Origin: Duganella guangzhouensis
GTDB taxonomy: Bacteria > Pseudomonadota > Gammaproteobacteria > Burkholderiales > Burkholderiaceae_D
DNA: 64,000 nucleotides
Assembly (NCBI RefSeq): GCF_009674535.1
Contig: NZ_WKJK01000021.1
Coordinates: 1-64,000 of the forward strand
Direction of reading: 5' to 3'
Shown: piece by piece, positions 1-8,309 of the stretch
Layout: each line of letters starts with the position of its first letter
Numbering within the stretch: the stretch's first letter is position 1
Made by a program: the position numbers and the translations under genes
The notes under the pieces: generated by a model
Told to the model about the DNA's origin: nothing
The model's input: the letters and a program-made list of their open reading frames with translations, nothing else
Databases searched by the model: none

Positions 1-129
1 GCGAACGCACGCAACGCCCCAATCGCCGCCGCCACGCCGGCCGGACCGGCCGCAGCCACCGCGCCGCCTGGCGCGGCTGCCGCCCCATCCGCAGCACCGG
101 CAAACTCATCCAAAGCCGCCAAGCCATGA
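1..129 (+). CDS. C-terminal tail of an Ala/Pro-rich protein (5' end outside window)
   Basis: An open frame runs from the first base to a TGA at 127-129. It encodes about 42 residues that are almost entirely Ala, Pro, Ser and Gly, ending in Ser-Ser-Lys-Ala-Ala-Lys-Pro. Only this low-complexity tail is visible, so no function can be assigned. The stop overlaps the ATG of the RND transporter by four bases (ATGA), so the two are probably co-translated in one operon. In related operons RND/MMPL exporters often follow DUF1302, DUF1329 or YCF48-like genes. That is context only and cannot be tested here. Confidence 0.6.
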   Translation, partial: ANARNAPIAAATPAGPAAATAPPGAAAAPSAAPANSSKAAKP

Positions 130-2525
130 ATACCTCGCCTCCCTCCCAAGCTCCCTTCGATCCCACCTCCGGCAACCGGCTGGAACGCTTCGTGTTCGGC
201 TACCGCCGCGCGCTGCTGGCGGTTTGCCTGCTGATCACCATCGTGCTCGGCTGGCAAGCCAGCCACATCGTGCCCAACGCCAGTTTCGACGGCATGCTGC
301 CGATGAATCACCCCTACCTGCAAAACTACCTGGCCGAACGCAAGAAACTGGTCTCGCAAGCCAACAGCCTGCGCATCGTGGTCGAGCACAAGGGCAACGG
401 CAGCATCCTCGACAAGGACTACCTGGACACCCTGCGTCACATCAACGACGACGTCTTCCTGCTGCCCGGCGTGGTACGCGGCCAGCTGAAATCGCTGTGG
501 ACGCCATCCACCCGCTGGACCGCCGTGACCGAGCGCGGCTTCGAAGGCGGCACCGTCATCCCCGACGACTACGACGGCACGCCCGCCGGCCTGGCCCGCG
601 TGCGCCTCAACATCGAACGCTCCGGCGAAGTCGGCCAACTGGTCGCGCGCGACTTCCAGTCCAGCGCCCTGATCGTGCCGCTGGCCGAGCGCGACGAAGA
701 CGGCAAGGAACTCGACTACGCCACCCTGTCGCAACGACTGGAACAGCTGCGCGCCAAATACCACTCCGACAGCATCGAGATCCACATCACCGGCTTCGCC
801 AAAGTCGCCGGCGACCTGCTGGAAGGCCTGGTGCAAGTGCTGCTGTTCTTCGCGCTGGCCGCCGCCATCGTCACCGCCATCGTCTACTGGTACACCCGCT
901 GCATCCGCAGCACGCTGCTGGTGGTGACCTGCTCACTGGTGGCCGTGGTATGGCAACTCGGCCTGCTGCCGATGCTGGGCTACGCGCTCGACCCGTACGC
1001 GGTACTGGTGCCATTCCTGGTGTTCGCGATCGGCATGAGCCACGGCGCACAAAAAATGAACGGCATCATGCAGGACATCGGCCGTGGCATGGACCGCCTG
1101 GTAGCCGCGCGTTTCACCTTCCGCCGCCTGTTCATGGCCGGCTTCACCGCGCTGGCCTGCGACGCCGTCGGCTTCGCCGTGCTGATGATGCTGGACATCC
1201 AGTCGATCCGCCGCCTCGCCATCACCGCCAGCCTGGGCGTGGCGATCCTGGTCATCACCAACCTGATCCTGTTGCCGGTGCTGCTCAGCTATACCGGCGT
1301 CAGCGCCAAAGCGGCGCAGCGCGCCACCATGGCCGACAGCGACATGAGCGACGGCCCAACGCTGTGGACCTTCCTGTGCAAATTCACAGAATCGCGCTGG
1401 GCCATCGGCACCATCGCCGTGGCGGTGCTGCTGGGCTTCTACGGTCTGTACGCCAGCAAAGCGCTGCAAGTGGGCGACCTCGACGCCGGCGCGCCGGAAC
1501 TGCGGCCACAATCGCGCTACAACGTCGACAACAGTTTCCTGACCCAGCACTACAGCACCAGCAGCGACGTGCTGGTGGTGATGGTGCGTACCCCGGTGCA
1601 AGGCGCCATGAAGCAAGCGGTGCTGGAACGGGTGGATGATCTGGAATGGCGTCTGCGCCAGGTGGAAGGCGTCGAGACCACGCAATCGGTGGCCTCGCTG
1701 GCGCGCCAGACCGCAGTCGGCATGAACGAAGGCAATCCGCGCTGGTACGAGCTGCAACCGAACCAGGCGGCGCTGAACACCGCCAGCTCGCGCGCGCCGC
1801 GCAGCATGGTCAACAGCGACTTCTCGCTGCTGCAATTGCAGGTCTACCTGACCGACCACAAAGCCGCCACACTGCGCCGCGTCAGCGAAGCGGTGGAAGC
1901 TTTCGCCAAAGAGAACGACAGCCCCGACGCGCAATTCCTGCTGGCCGCCGGCAACGCCGGTTTCGAAGCTGCCACCAACGCCGTGGTCGAGAAAGCCAAC
2001 CATGAAATGCTGTTGCTGGTGTATGGCGCCGTGCTGGTGCTGGCCTATGTCACCTTCCGCGACTGGCGCGCGGTGGCCTGCGCCATCCTGCCGCTGATGC
2101 TGACTTCGGTACTGGCGGAAGCGCTGATGGTGTGGCTCAACATCGGCCTCAAGGTCGCCACCTTGCCGGTGGTGGCGCTGGGCGTGGGCATCGGCATCGA
2201 CTACGCGCTGTATGTGCTCAGCATCATGCTGCAGCAGATGCGGCTCGGCCTGTCGCTGGCGCAAGCCTATCACCGCGCGCTGCTGTTCACCGGCCGTGTG
2301 GTGATGCTGACCGGTGTCACGCTGGCGCTTGGCGTGGCGACATGGGCGCTGTCGCCAATCAAGTTTCAGGCCGACATGGGCGTGCTGTTGGCGTTCATGT
2401 TCATCGTCAACATGATCGGCGCACTGGTACTGCTGCCGGCGCTGGCGCGCTTCCTGTTGAAGCCGCCCGCGCTGGCGCAGGCTGAGCAGTCCGTACCTCA
2501 GACCAAACTCAAACGTGCAGTATGA
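126..2525 (+). CDS. RND/MMPL family inner-membrane exporter
   Basis: A 799-aa membrane protein with the MMPL layout. TM1 lies near residues 25-45, followed by a large periplasmic loop, a TM bundle around 235-400, a second loop from about 440, and a second TM bundle from about 630. Each half carries a sterol-sensing/RND-type motif: AIGMSHGAQ near residue 300 and GVGIGIDYALY near 685, the latter with the expected TM4 acidic residue. Such single-gene RND proteins export lipids, hopanoids or similar hydrophobic compounds. The substrate cannot be told from sequence. Both ends overlap neighbours by ATGA, which places it in the middle of an operon whose last gene is an AraC regulator. Confidence 0.85.
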   Translation: MNTSPPSQAPFDPTSGNRLERFVFGYRRALLAVCLLITIVLGWQASHIVPNASFDGMLPMNHPYLQNYLAERKKLVSQANSLRIVVEHKGNGSILDKDYLDTLRHINDDVFLLPGVVRGQLKSLWTPSTRWTAVTERGFEGGTVIPDDYDGTPAGLARVRLNIERSGEVGQLVARDFQSSALIVPLAERDEDGKELDYATLSQRLEQLRAKYHSDSIEIHITGFAKVAGDLLEGLVQVLLFFALAAAIVTAIVYWYTRCIRSTLLVVTCSLVAVVWQLGLLPMLGYALDPYAVLVPFLVFAIGMSHGAQKMNGIMQDIGRGMDRLVAARFTFRRLFMAGFTALACDAVGFAVLMMLDIQSIRRLAITASLGVAILVITNLILLPVLLSYTGVSAKAAQRATMADSDMSDGPTLWTFLCKFTESRWAIGTIAVAVLLGFYGLYASKALQVGDLDAGAPELRPQSRYNVDNSFLTQHYSTSSDVLVVMVRTPVQGAMKQAVLERVDDLEWRLRQVEGVETTQSVASLARQTAVGMNEGNPRWYELQPNQAALNTASSRAPRSMVNSDFSLLQLQVYLTDHKAATLRRVSEAVEAFAKENDSPDAQFLLAAGNAGFEAATNAVVEKANHEMLLLVYGAVLVLAYVTFRDWRAVACAILPLMLTSVLAEALMVWLNIGLKVATLPVVALGVGIGIDYALYVLSIMLQQMRLGLSLAQAYHRALLFTGRVVMLTGVTLALGVATWALSPIKFQADMGVLLAFMFIVNMIGALVLLPALARFLLKPPALAQAEQSVPQTKLKRAV

Positions 2526-3394
2526 CGCCAGGTATGACCCCGGTTCCAAGGTTGCGGCTGTATGTGGAGCATCAGCAGGATGAGGATTGGTTCGTCCACG
2601 TCGGCCATGTGGCCAATCGCGGCCGCTGGCGCATTGAGCCGCATATTCATCCCGAGTATGGCCAGCTGATCTTCGTGCGCGAGGGGCGCGGCGTGGTGGA
2701 ACTGGAAGGCATGCGGGTGCCGTTCGCCGGCCCCTGCGCTCTGCTGCTGCCGACTGACTGTGTGCATGGCCTCGATTACGAGGTCGATCAGGACCGCTGG
2801 GTGGTGACGATTGAAGTCAGCTACCTGGCGCAGATTAGCGGTCGGCTGCCGGAGTTCAGCCAGTTGTGGACCGGGCCGCGCATCATTCCGCTGTCCTACA
2901 ATCCGGAAGTGGAGCGTGAGTCTTACCAGTTGATTCGTCGGCTGGAGCAGGAGATGCTGGCCAACGCCAGTGGCCGCGCCGCCGCGCTGGAAGCGCTGCT
3001 AACCCTGCTGCAGATTACACTGATCCGCGCCATGCCGGACAATCAGTTGCAGGAACACGGCAGTCCGGCCAGCCAGCGCCAGGCCGAACGCTTTCGCGAT
3101 CTGGTCAATCAGCATTACGGGAAGAATCTGCGCTTGCAGGAGTATGCGGAGATGATGTCGGTGTCGGTGACGCAACTGCGGTCCGCCTGCACGGCGGCGC
3201 TGGGACAGAGCCCGACCAAGGTGATACATTCGCGGATTGTGACCGAGGCCAAGCGCAGCCTGATCTTCAGTGATCTGCCGGTGGAGCAGATCGCGTTCCG
3301 GCTGGGCTTTGACGACGCGGCGTATTTCACCCGCTTCTTCCGCCGCGAAGTTGGGCAAACGCCCAGCCAGTTTCGGACTACTGCGAAGAATTAA
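2522..3394 (+). CDS. AraC family transcriptional regulator
   Basis: 290 aa. The N-terminal half looks like an AraC-type cupin sensor domain (residues about 30-110, with HIHPEYGQ and a Gly-rich turn). The C-terminal 100 residues (about 190-288) form the double helix-turn-helix, ending in the typical AFRLGFDDAAYFTRFFRR signature and GQTPSQFR. Overall it resembles the PobR/HpaA subgroup that senses small aromatic or organic ligands, but the ligand is unknown. The ATG overlaps the exporter stop as ATGA, so the regulator is probably co-translated with the exporter and may control the operon. A strong hairpin follows directly. Confidence 0.85.
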   Translation: MTPGMTPVPRLRLYVEHQQDEDWFVHVGHVANRGRWRIEPHIHPEYGQLIFVREGRGVVELEGMRVPFAGPCALLLPTDCVHGLDYEVDQDRWVVTIEVSYLAQISGRLPEFSQLWTGPRIIPLSYNPEVERESYQLIRRLEQEMLANASGRAAALEALLTLLQITLIRAMPDNQLQEHGSPASQRQAERFRDLVNQHYGKNLRLQEYAEMMSVSVTQLRSACTAALGQSPTKVIHSRIVTEAKRSLIFSDLPVEQIAFRLGFDDAAYFTRFFRREVGQTPSQFRTTAKN

Positions 3395-3403
3395 CGCAGC
3401 CGC

Positions 3404-3436
3404 CCCGCCATTTCGCCCGCCGGGCGAAATGGCGGG
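3404..3436. terminator. Bidirectional rho-independent terminator
   Basis: A perfect 16-bp inverted repeat (arms 3404-3419 and 3421-3436) built on CCCGCCATTTCGCCCG, followed by a run of five T on the plus strand. It lies between the convergent AraC and PD40 genes and starts 10 bp after the AraC stop. It ends 7 bp before the stop of the minus-strand gene, so it can serve both. Confidence 0.85.
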
Positions 3437-3442
3437 TACTTT

Positions 3443-5320
3443 TTAGGTCGCTGGCACGTACAGCGGCATCGAATCTTCCCACTTGCTATCGGTCAGGATG
3501 CGCTTGTTGCTGCCATCGGCATTCATGATGTAGATCTGGCCGTACTGCTGGAAAGTTTGCTCGTACAGCGCCGCCTCGTCGCGGAAGCCGTGCTGCGAAC
3601 CGCTCCACATGATGCGCCCATCCGCTGCCCACACCGCGTGACCATCGCTGGACTCGTGGTCGGTGGCACGGAACAAATCGCTACCGTCCGGACGAATGGT
3701 GTAAACATCGTAATTGCCATCGTCACGACGACGAGTGAACACGATGCGCTTGCCATCCGGCGACCAACCCGGCAGATTGTCGAAGCCTTCGGTCAGCACG
3801 CGAATCTGGCGGGTTTCCAGATTCAGAATCCGCAAGCCCTTCTCCTTCTGGCTCCACACCCGATACACCAGTTCCTTGCCATCGCCCGAATAGCTCGGGA
3901 AGCCCGAGTGCAGCGTGCCATCGGTCAGCTGCTCGGCACCCGTGCCATCGCGACGCACGCGCCACAGCGCTGCGGTCATGGTGTTGCGCTCAGCGAACCA
4001 GTAACCCAGGCCGAAGGAGATCCACTCGCCATCCGGCGACCAGCACGGCTGGAACGCGCCGGCCAGGCCCATGCGCACCTTGGCTTCTTCCAGGCCACGG
4101 CCCGACGATTCGAATACCTTGCGCTTTTCGGAGCCGTCCGGACGCATCACCCAGATCGAGCTGTTGCCGGTCTGCTTGTCGGTGTAGACGATCCAGCCAT
4201 CGCGCGACATCAGCGGATAGACGTCGATGTGCTTGTAGTCCCACTCCGGGTCCCAGCTGAACAGCGGCTTCAGCAGCGGACGCACCGGCTTGAACGCGAC
4301 TTTCTCGTAGATGACCGACTTGCCATCCGGGGTCCAGCTCGGCGAGCGGATAAAGGTCTGCTTGACCGGTGCGCGGCCCGAGGTGTACGCCAGACCTTCG
4401 TTCGGACCGTACTTAATCAGGTAGCCGATTTCGCTGCTGCTGATGTATTGCGGTTGCAACTTCAAATCGGTGCCGGTGGTGTGCTCGACGCGGTCCTTGC
4501 CGGTCGCCACGTCCACCGAAACGATCTGCGAGTACGCCTTGCCGATGTAATTCGGACGACGCGCACCCCAAGTGGCTTCCACCGTCATTTCATAGAACAC
4601 GATCCGCTTGCCATCCGGCGACCAGCTTGGCGAGCCCAGGCAATAACCCTTTTTGCTGATGACCTGGCGGAAGCCGCTGCCATCCGGACGGATGATGTAG
4701 ATGCTCAGTTCCTGCGTATGCTCCCAGCCCTGGCCCTGATCGTGGCCGGTCCATTCGGTATTGCGGTCGCTGGAGAAGGCGATCCACTTGCCATCCGGCG
4801 ACCAGGTCGGGCGGAAGTAGCAATCCGGCTTGCCTTCGGTGCCCTTGACCTTGCCAATGCCGGTGATTTGCTTGACCTTGCCACTGGCCATGTCGCGCAC
4901 CCAAATGTTGGCGCGGTAGCCGTTGGCGGTGGAGACGAAGGCCATGGTTTTGCCGTCCGGCGACAGCACGCCAGCGTCTTCCATCGAATCGGTGTTGACC
5001 AGCGCTTCGATGCCACTGCCGTCGGCGCGAGCGCGGTAAATGTCCGACTGGCCGTCAGCGCGGCGCTCGGAGGTGAAGACCAGCCACTTGCCGTCGCGCG
5101 ACAGCGTAGCGTTGTAATCGAAAGCGGAATCGGTCAGCAGCTTGCGTTCATTGCTGCCGTCCAGGTTGGCAATGTACAGTTCGGATACCGACGGGGCGAT
5201 GCGGTTCATCAGCATCACGCCCTTTTTCTTCACTTCCGCCGCCTTGGCGATGGCCGCCAGGGGCAGTTGCGCCGCCACGGCGGTCGCCCCCATCAGGCGA
5301 AGGATATTTCTGCGATCCAT
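3443..5320 (-). CDS. PD40/TolB-like beta-propeller protein, Tat-type signal (paralogue 1)
   Basis: 625 aa from the ATG at 5320, chosen because AGGAG lies 5-9 bases upstream and the protein then begins with a Tat-like signal (MDRRNILRL, then a hydrophobic Ala-rich stretch to about residue 28). The longer open frame upstream has no such features. The body is a chain of PD40 repeats with many W-SPDGK turns, as in TolB C-terminal propellers. No catalytic domain is visible. It is colinear over its whole length with the protein at 11414-13291, also 625 aa, and both end in D-S-K/R-W-E-D-S-M-P. Predicted periplasmic. Function unknown; carbohydrate or peptide binding and a role in protein complexes are both possible. 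Confidence 0.8.
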   Translation of the reverse strand: MDRRNILRLMGATAVAAQLPLAAIAKAAEVKKKGVMLMNRIAPSVSELYIANLDGSNERKLLTDSAFDYNATLSRDGKWLVFTSERRADGQSDIYRARADGSGIEALVNTDSMEDAGVLSPDGKTMAFVSTANGYRANIWVRDMASGKVKQITGIGKVKGTEGKPDCYFRPTWSPDGKWIAFSSDRNTEWTGHDQGQGWEHTQELSIYIIRPDGSGFRQVISKKGYCLGSPSWSPDGKRIVFYEMTVEATWGARRPNYIGKAYSQIVSVDVATGKDRVEHTTGTDLKLQPQYISSSEIGYLIKYGPNEGLAYTSGRAPVKQTFIRSPSWTPDGKSVIYEKVAFKPVRPLLKPLFSWDPEWDYKHIDVYPLMSRDGWIVYTDKQTGNSSIWVMRPDGSEKRKVFESSGRGLEEAKVRMGLAGAFQPCWSPDGEWISFGLGYWFAERNTMTAALWRVRRDGTGAEQLTDGTLHSGFPSYSGDGKELVYRVWSQKEKGLRILNLETRQIRVLTEGFDNLPGWSPDGKRIVFTRRRDDGNYDVYTIRPDGSDLFRATDHESSDGHAVWAADGRIMWSGSQHGFRDEAALYEQTFQQYGQIYIMNADGSNKRILTDSKWEDSMPLYVPAT

Positions 5321-5362
5321 GTGTGCTCCTAATCGTTGTTGTTTTGATCGGACAACCTTGCC

Positions 5363-5384
5363 GACCATAACAGACAGTATGGTC
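5363..5384. promoter_or_regulatory. Candidate operator palindrome GACCAT-N10-ATGGTC
   Basis: Perfect 6-bp half sites at 5363-5368 and 5379-5384 separated by 10 bases. It lies 43 bp from the start of PD40 paralogue 1 and overlaps the first copy of the 12-bp direct repeat. Form and position fit a dimeric regulator site; no family can be named. Confidence 0.3.
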
Positions 5385-5407
5385 ACAAGGCGGGCGCAAG
5401 TCCTTAA

Positions 5408-5436
5408 ACAAAAGTGAAAATCGCTTGTACTTTTGT
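5408..5436. promoter_or_regulatory. Candidate operator palindrome ACAAAAGT-N13-ACTTTTGT
   Basis: Perfect 8-bp half sites at 5408-5415 and 5429-5436 in the AT-rich middle of the divergent gap. It could be a protein-binding site for either gene. There is no T-run following, so a terminator is unlikely. Confidence 0.35.
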
Positions 5437-5517
5437 GCGATCGGGGCCGATAAAAAGTGCCGGTGAATGTCATTTTTGTGCAGAGACGGCTTGCCGACCA
5501 TCCACTATTCTCGCGGC

Positions 5518-7077
5518 ATGAGACAATTTTCATCTATGGGCATCGCGCGGCGTCTGCATCTGGTTTCAGGTTTGCTGTCACTGGCGTTTGCCGGCGTGGC
5601 GATCTACGCCTATTTCAATCTGAACCATGTTACCCAACTGGCACGGCAAACCGACAGCCTGCGCGTGCCGCAGCTGCAGCGGGTGTCCGCCACCGAGCTG
5701 GAAGTCACGCGGGTGCTGCTGCTGTTGCGGCAATCCATCCTGGCGCGCAGCGACAAGGAACTGAAACGTCAGCTGGACGGCATCGGCGACAAGCGCCAGC
5801 TGATCACCACCGCCATGCAATCCTATCAGGATGCGCTGCTGAGCGACGCCGAGCGCGAGCGCTTTGCCAAAGTCCCGCAATTGCTGGAGACCTTCTGGTC
5901 AGTCGCCGCCGAGGATACGCGCTTGATCCAAGCGGGCCAGAAAGACGAGGCGCTGGCCTATCTGATGGACAAGACCGTGCCAGCCCGCACCGAGCTGCTG
6001 GCCGCCCTGCGCGCCGCCGTCAAGCTGCAGGAAGGCGCGCTGCATGACGACCTGGGCCAGGTGGTGGCCGAGGCGCAGCATACGCTGACCGTGCTGGTGA
6101 TACTGGCCGCCGTCTCGATCGCCGGACTGGCCCTGCTGTCCTGGTATGTGACGCGGGTGCTGGGACGGCGCGTGGCGGCATCGCGCGCCGTGGCCGAGCG
6201 TGTGCGCGACGGCGACCTGACGGTGGCGGTGCGCGACGATGCTCACGACGAATTCTCGCCGCTGCTGGCGGCGCTGGGCGACATGCAGCACGCGCTGACG
6301 CGGGTGGTCAGCAATGTGCGCAGCAATTCGGAAAGCGTGGCTACGGCCAGCGCCCATATCGCGCAGGGTAGCCAGGCGCTCAGCGCGCGCACCGAACAGC
6401 AGGCCAGCGCGCTGGAGCAGACCGCCGCCACCATGGAGCAGTTGGGCGCGACGGTACGCAACAACGCAGGCAGCGCCATGCAGGCGCGCGAGCTGGCGGT
6501 CGGCGCCTCGGCGGTGGCGGCGCGCGGCGGTGAAGTGGTCGGCCAGGTGGTGCAGACCATGAAGGACATACAGGACAGCGCGGCGCGCATTGCCGACATC
6601 ATCAGCGTAATCGATGGCATCGCCTTCCAGACCAACATTCTGGCGCTGAACGCGGCGGTGGAAGCGGCGCGCGCCGGCGAACAGGGGCGTGGCTTTGCCG
6701 TGGTCGCCAGCGAAGTGCGCAACCTGGCACAGCGCAGCGCGGTGGCGGCGCACGAAATCAAGGAACTGATTACCACCAGCGTGGCGCAAGCCGGGCAAGG
6801 CAGTGCGCTGGTCGGTCAGGCCGGCGCCACCATGGAGGAAATCGAGGCGGCGATCAGCCGGGTGACGGCGATCGTGGCTGACATCAGCGTCGCCAGCAAT
6901 GAGCAAAGCAGCAGCGTCGGCCAGATCGGCCAGGCGGTAGCGCAGATGGATCAGGTGACGCAGCAGAACGCGGTGCTGGTAGACGAAAGCGCCACCGCCG
7001 CCGCCCAGTTGCGCGGCCAGGCGGCGCAACTGGTGCAGGCGGTGGCGGTGTTCAAGCACACGGCGGAGGCACGATGA
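5518..7077 (+). CDS. Methyl-accepting chemotaxis protein
   Basis: 519 aa from the ATG at 5518. An in-frame ATG at 5536 is equally possible, and neither has a strong ribosome site. TM1 lies near residues 12-35, then a periplasmic four-helix sensor of about 150 residues rich in Leu/Arg/Glu, TM2 near 185-205, and a HAMP domain. The long cytoplasmic coiled coil has the receptor hairpin tip at about 355-415 (IDGIAFQTNILALNAAVEAA, then GRGFAVVASEVR). It transmits a ligand signal to CheA/CheW. There is no C-terminal CheR-binding pentapeptide. Its stop overlaps the ATG of an MFS transporter (ATGA), an unusual partner for a chemoreceptor. Confidence 0.88.
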   Translation: MRQFSSMGIARRLHLVSGLLSLAFAGVAIYAYFNLNHVTQLARQTDSLRVPQLQRVSATELEVTRVLLLLRQSILARSDKELKRQLDGIGDKRQLITTAMQSYQDALLSDAERERFAKVPQLLETFWSVAAEDTRLIQAGQKDEALAYLMDKTVPARTELLAALRAAVKLQEGALHDDLGQVVAEAQHTLTVLVILAAVSIAGLALLSWYVTRVLGRRVAASRAVAERVRDGDLTVAVRDDAHDEFSPLLAALGDMQHALTRVVSNVRSNSESVATASAHIAQGSQALSARTEQQASALEQTAATMEQLGATVRNNAGSAMQARELAVGASAVAARGGEVVGQVVQTMKDIQDSAARIADIISVIDGIAFQTNILALNAAVEAARAGEQGRGFAVVASEVRNLAQRSAVAAHEIKELITTSVAQAGQGSALVGQAGATMEEIEAAISRVTAIVADISVASNEQSSSVGQIGQAVAQMDQVTQQNAVLVDESATAAAQLRGQAAQLVQAVAVFKHTAEAR

Positions 7078-8309
7078 GCAATCCGCTGCCCGCCAGCATG
7101 CGGCGCTACCTGGCCGCGCGCTTTCTCGGCGTGATGGGCAATAACATCATCGCGGTGGCGCTGGGCTGGCAGATCTATGACCTCACGTCCAGCGGCTGGT
7201 ATCTGGGGCTGGTCGGTCTGGTGCAATTTGTGCCCGGCCTGGTGCTGACGGTGCCGGCCGGCATGCTGGTGGATACGGCCGATCGCCGCGTGGTGTTTTC
7301 GATCAGCCTGGCGCTGCAGTTTGTGGCGTCGGCAGTGCTGGCCTGGGCCAGTTATGCCGGTTGGGCCGGGCCACACGCGATCCTGATCGTGTGCGTGCTG
7401 ATCGGCATCGCCCGCGCCGGCCAACTACCGGCGCAGCAGGCGCTGATTCCGATGCTGGTGCCGACCGCCGATCTGCCCAAGGCGATGGCGGTGAATGCCT
7501 CGATCAACAAACTGGCCATGGTCAGCGGCCCGGCGCTGGGCGGCTTTCTGTACGCCGGTGGCGCCGCGCTGGTGTACGGCGTGTGCGCGCTGGCGTTTGC
7601 CATCGGCGCCGCGCTGGCGATGCTGATCGTGCTGCAGACGATAGCGCGCAAGCGCGAGGCGATCAGTTGGAGCGCGATGTTTGCCGGCATCGGCTTCATC
7701 CGCCACAACCCGGTGATTCTGGGCGCGATGACGCTGGACATGTTCGCCACCCTGCTGGGCGGCGGCACCGCGCTGCTGCCAATGTTCGCGCGCGACATCC
7801 TGCACACCGGGCCGTGGGGACTGGGCCTGCTACGCGCCGCGCCGGCGGTCGGCGGCCTGGCCATGACGGCGCTGATGACGCGCTGGCCGCTGGAACACAA
7901 AGTCGGCCACCGCATGTATAGCGCGGTGTTCGCCTACGGCCTGACCACGATTGCGTTTTCGTTCTGCACCAGCATGACGGCGGCGCTACTGGTACTGACC
8001 TTGATGGGCGCGGCCGACATCGTCAGCACCGTGCTGCGCCATTCGGTGGTGCAGATCGAAACCGACGACGCGCTGCGCGGCCGCGTGGGCGCGGTGCATG
8101 CGACAAGCATCGTCACCAGCAACCAGTTGGGCCAGTTCCGCGCCGGCGTCGCCGCCGAGTGGCTGGGGCCGGTGGGCGCGGTGCTGGTCGGCGGCGTGGC
8201 GACGGTGGGCATCACCTTGCTGTGGGCGCGGCTGTTCCCGTCGCTGCTCAATCGCGACCGCCTGTTCCGTCCTACAATCTCTATTCAACCTGGAGTCAAA
8301 GCACAATGA
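7074..8309 (+). CDS. MFS transporter (EntS-like MFS_3 type)
   Basis: 411 aa, very hydrophobic, consistent with 12 TM helices. An MFS motif A variant (GMLVDTADRR) lies in the loop after TM2 near residues 62-72, and the N-terminal half shows the GNNIIAVALGWQIYDLTSS start typical of EntS-like exporters. This branch often exports siderophores or small hydrophobic compounds, but the substrate here is unknown. It overlaps the upstream chemoreceptor and the downstream lactonase-type gene by ATGA at both ends, so all three are likely translated in a coupled way. Confidence 0.82.
   Translation: MSNPLPASMRRYLAARFLGVMGNNIIAVALGWQIYDLTSSGWYLGLVGLVQFVPGLVLTVPAGMLVDTADRRVVFSISLALQFVASAVLAWASYAGWAGPHAILIVCVLIGIARAGQLPAQQALIPMLVPTADLPKAMAVNASINKLAMVSGPALGGFLYAGGAALVYGVCALAFAIGAALAMLIVLQTIARKREAISWSAMFAGIGFIRHNPVILGAMTLDMFATLLGGGTALLPMFARDILHTGPWGLGLLRAAPAVGGLAMTALMTRWPLEHKVGHRMYSAVFAYGLTTIAFSFCTSMTAALLVLTLMGAADIVSTVLRHSVVQIETDDALRGRVGAVHATSIVTSNQLGQFRAGVAAEWLGPVGAVLVGGVATVGITLLWARLFPSLLNRDRLFRPTISIQPGVKAQ

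Larger units (their letters stand above)
5357..5501. repeat. Pair of 12-bp direct repeats in the PD40/chemoreceptor divergent gap
   Basis: The 12-mer CTTGCCGACCAT occurs at 5357-5368 and again at 5490-5501. Both copies lie in the 197-bp gap between the divergent PD40 gene (minus) and chemoreceptor gene (plus), each close to one of the two start codons. This is what a pair of regulator sites would look like, but the regulator is unknown. Confidence 0.4.
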
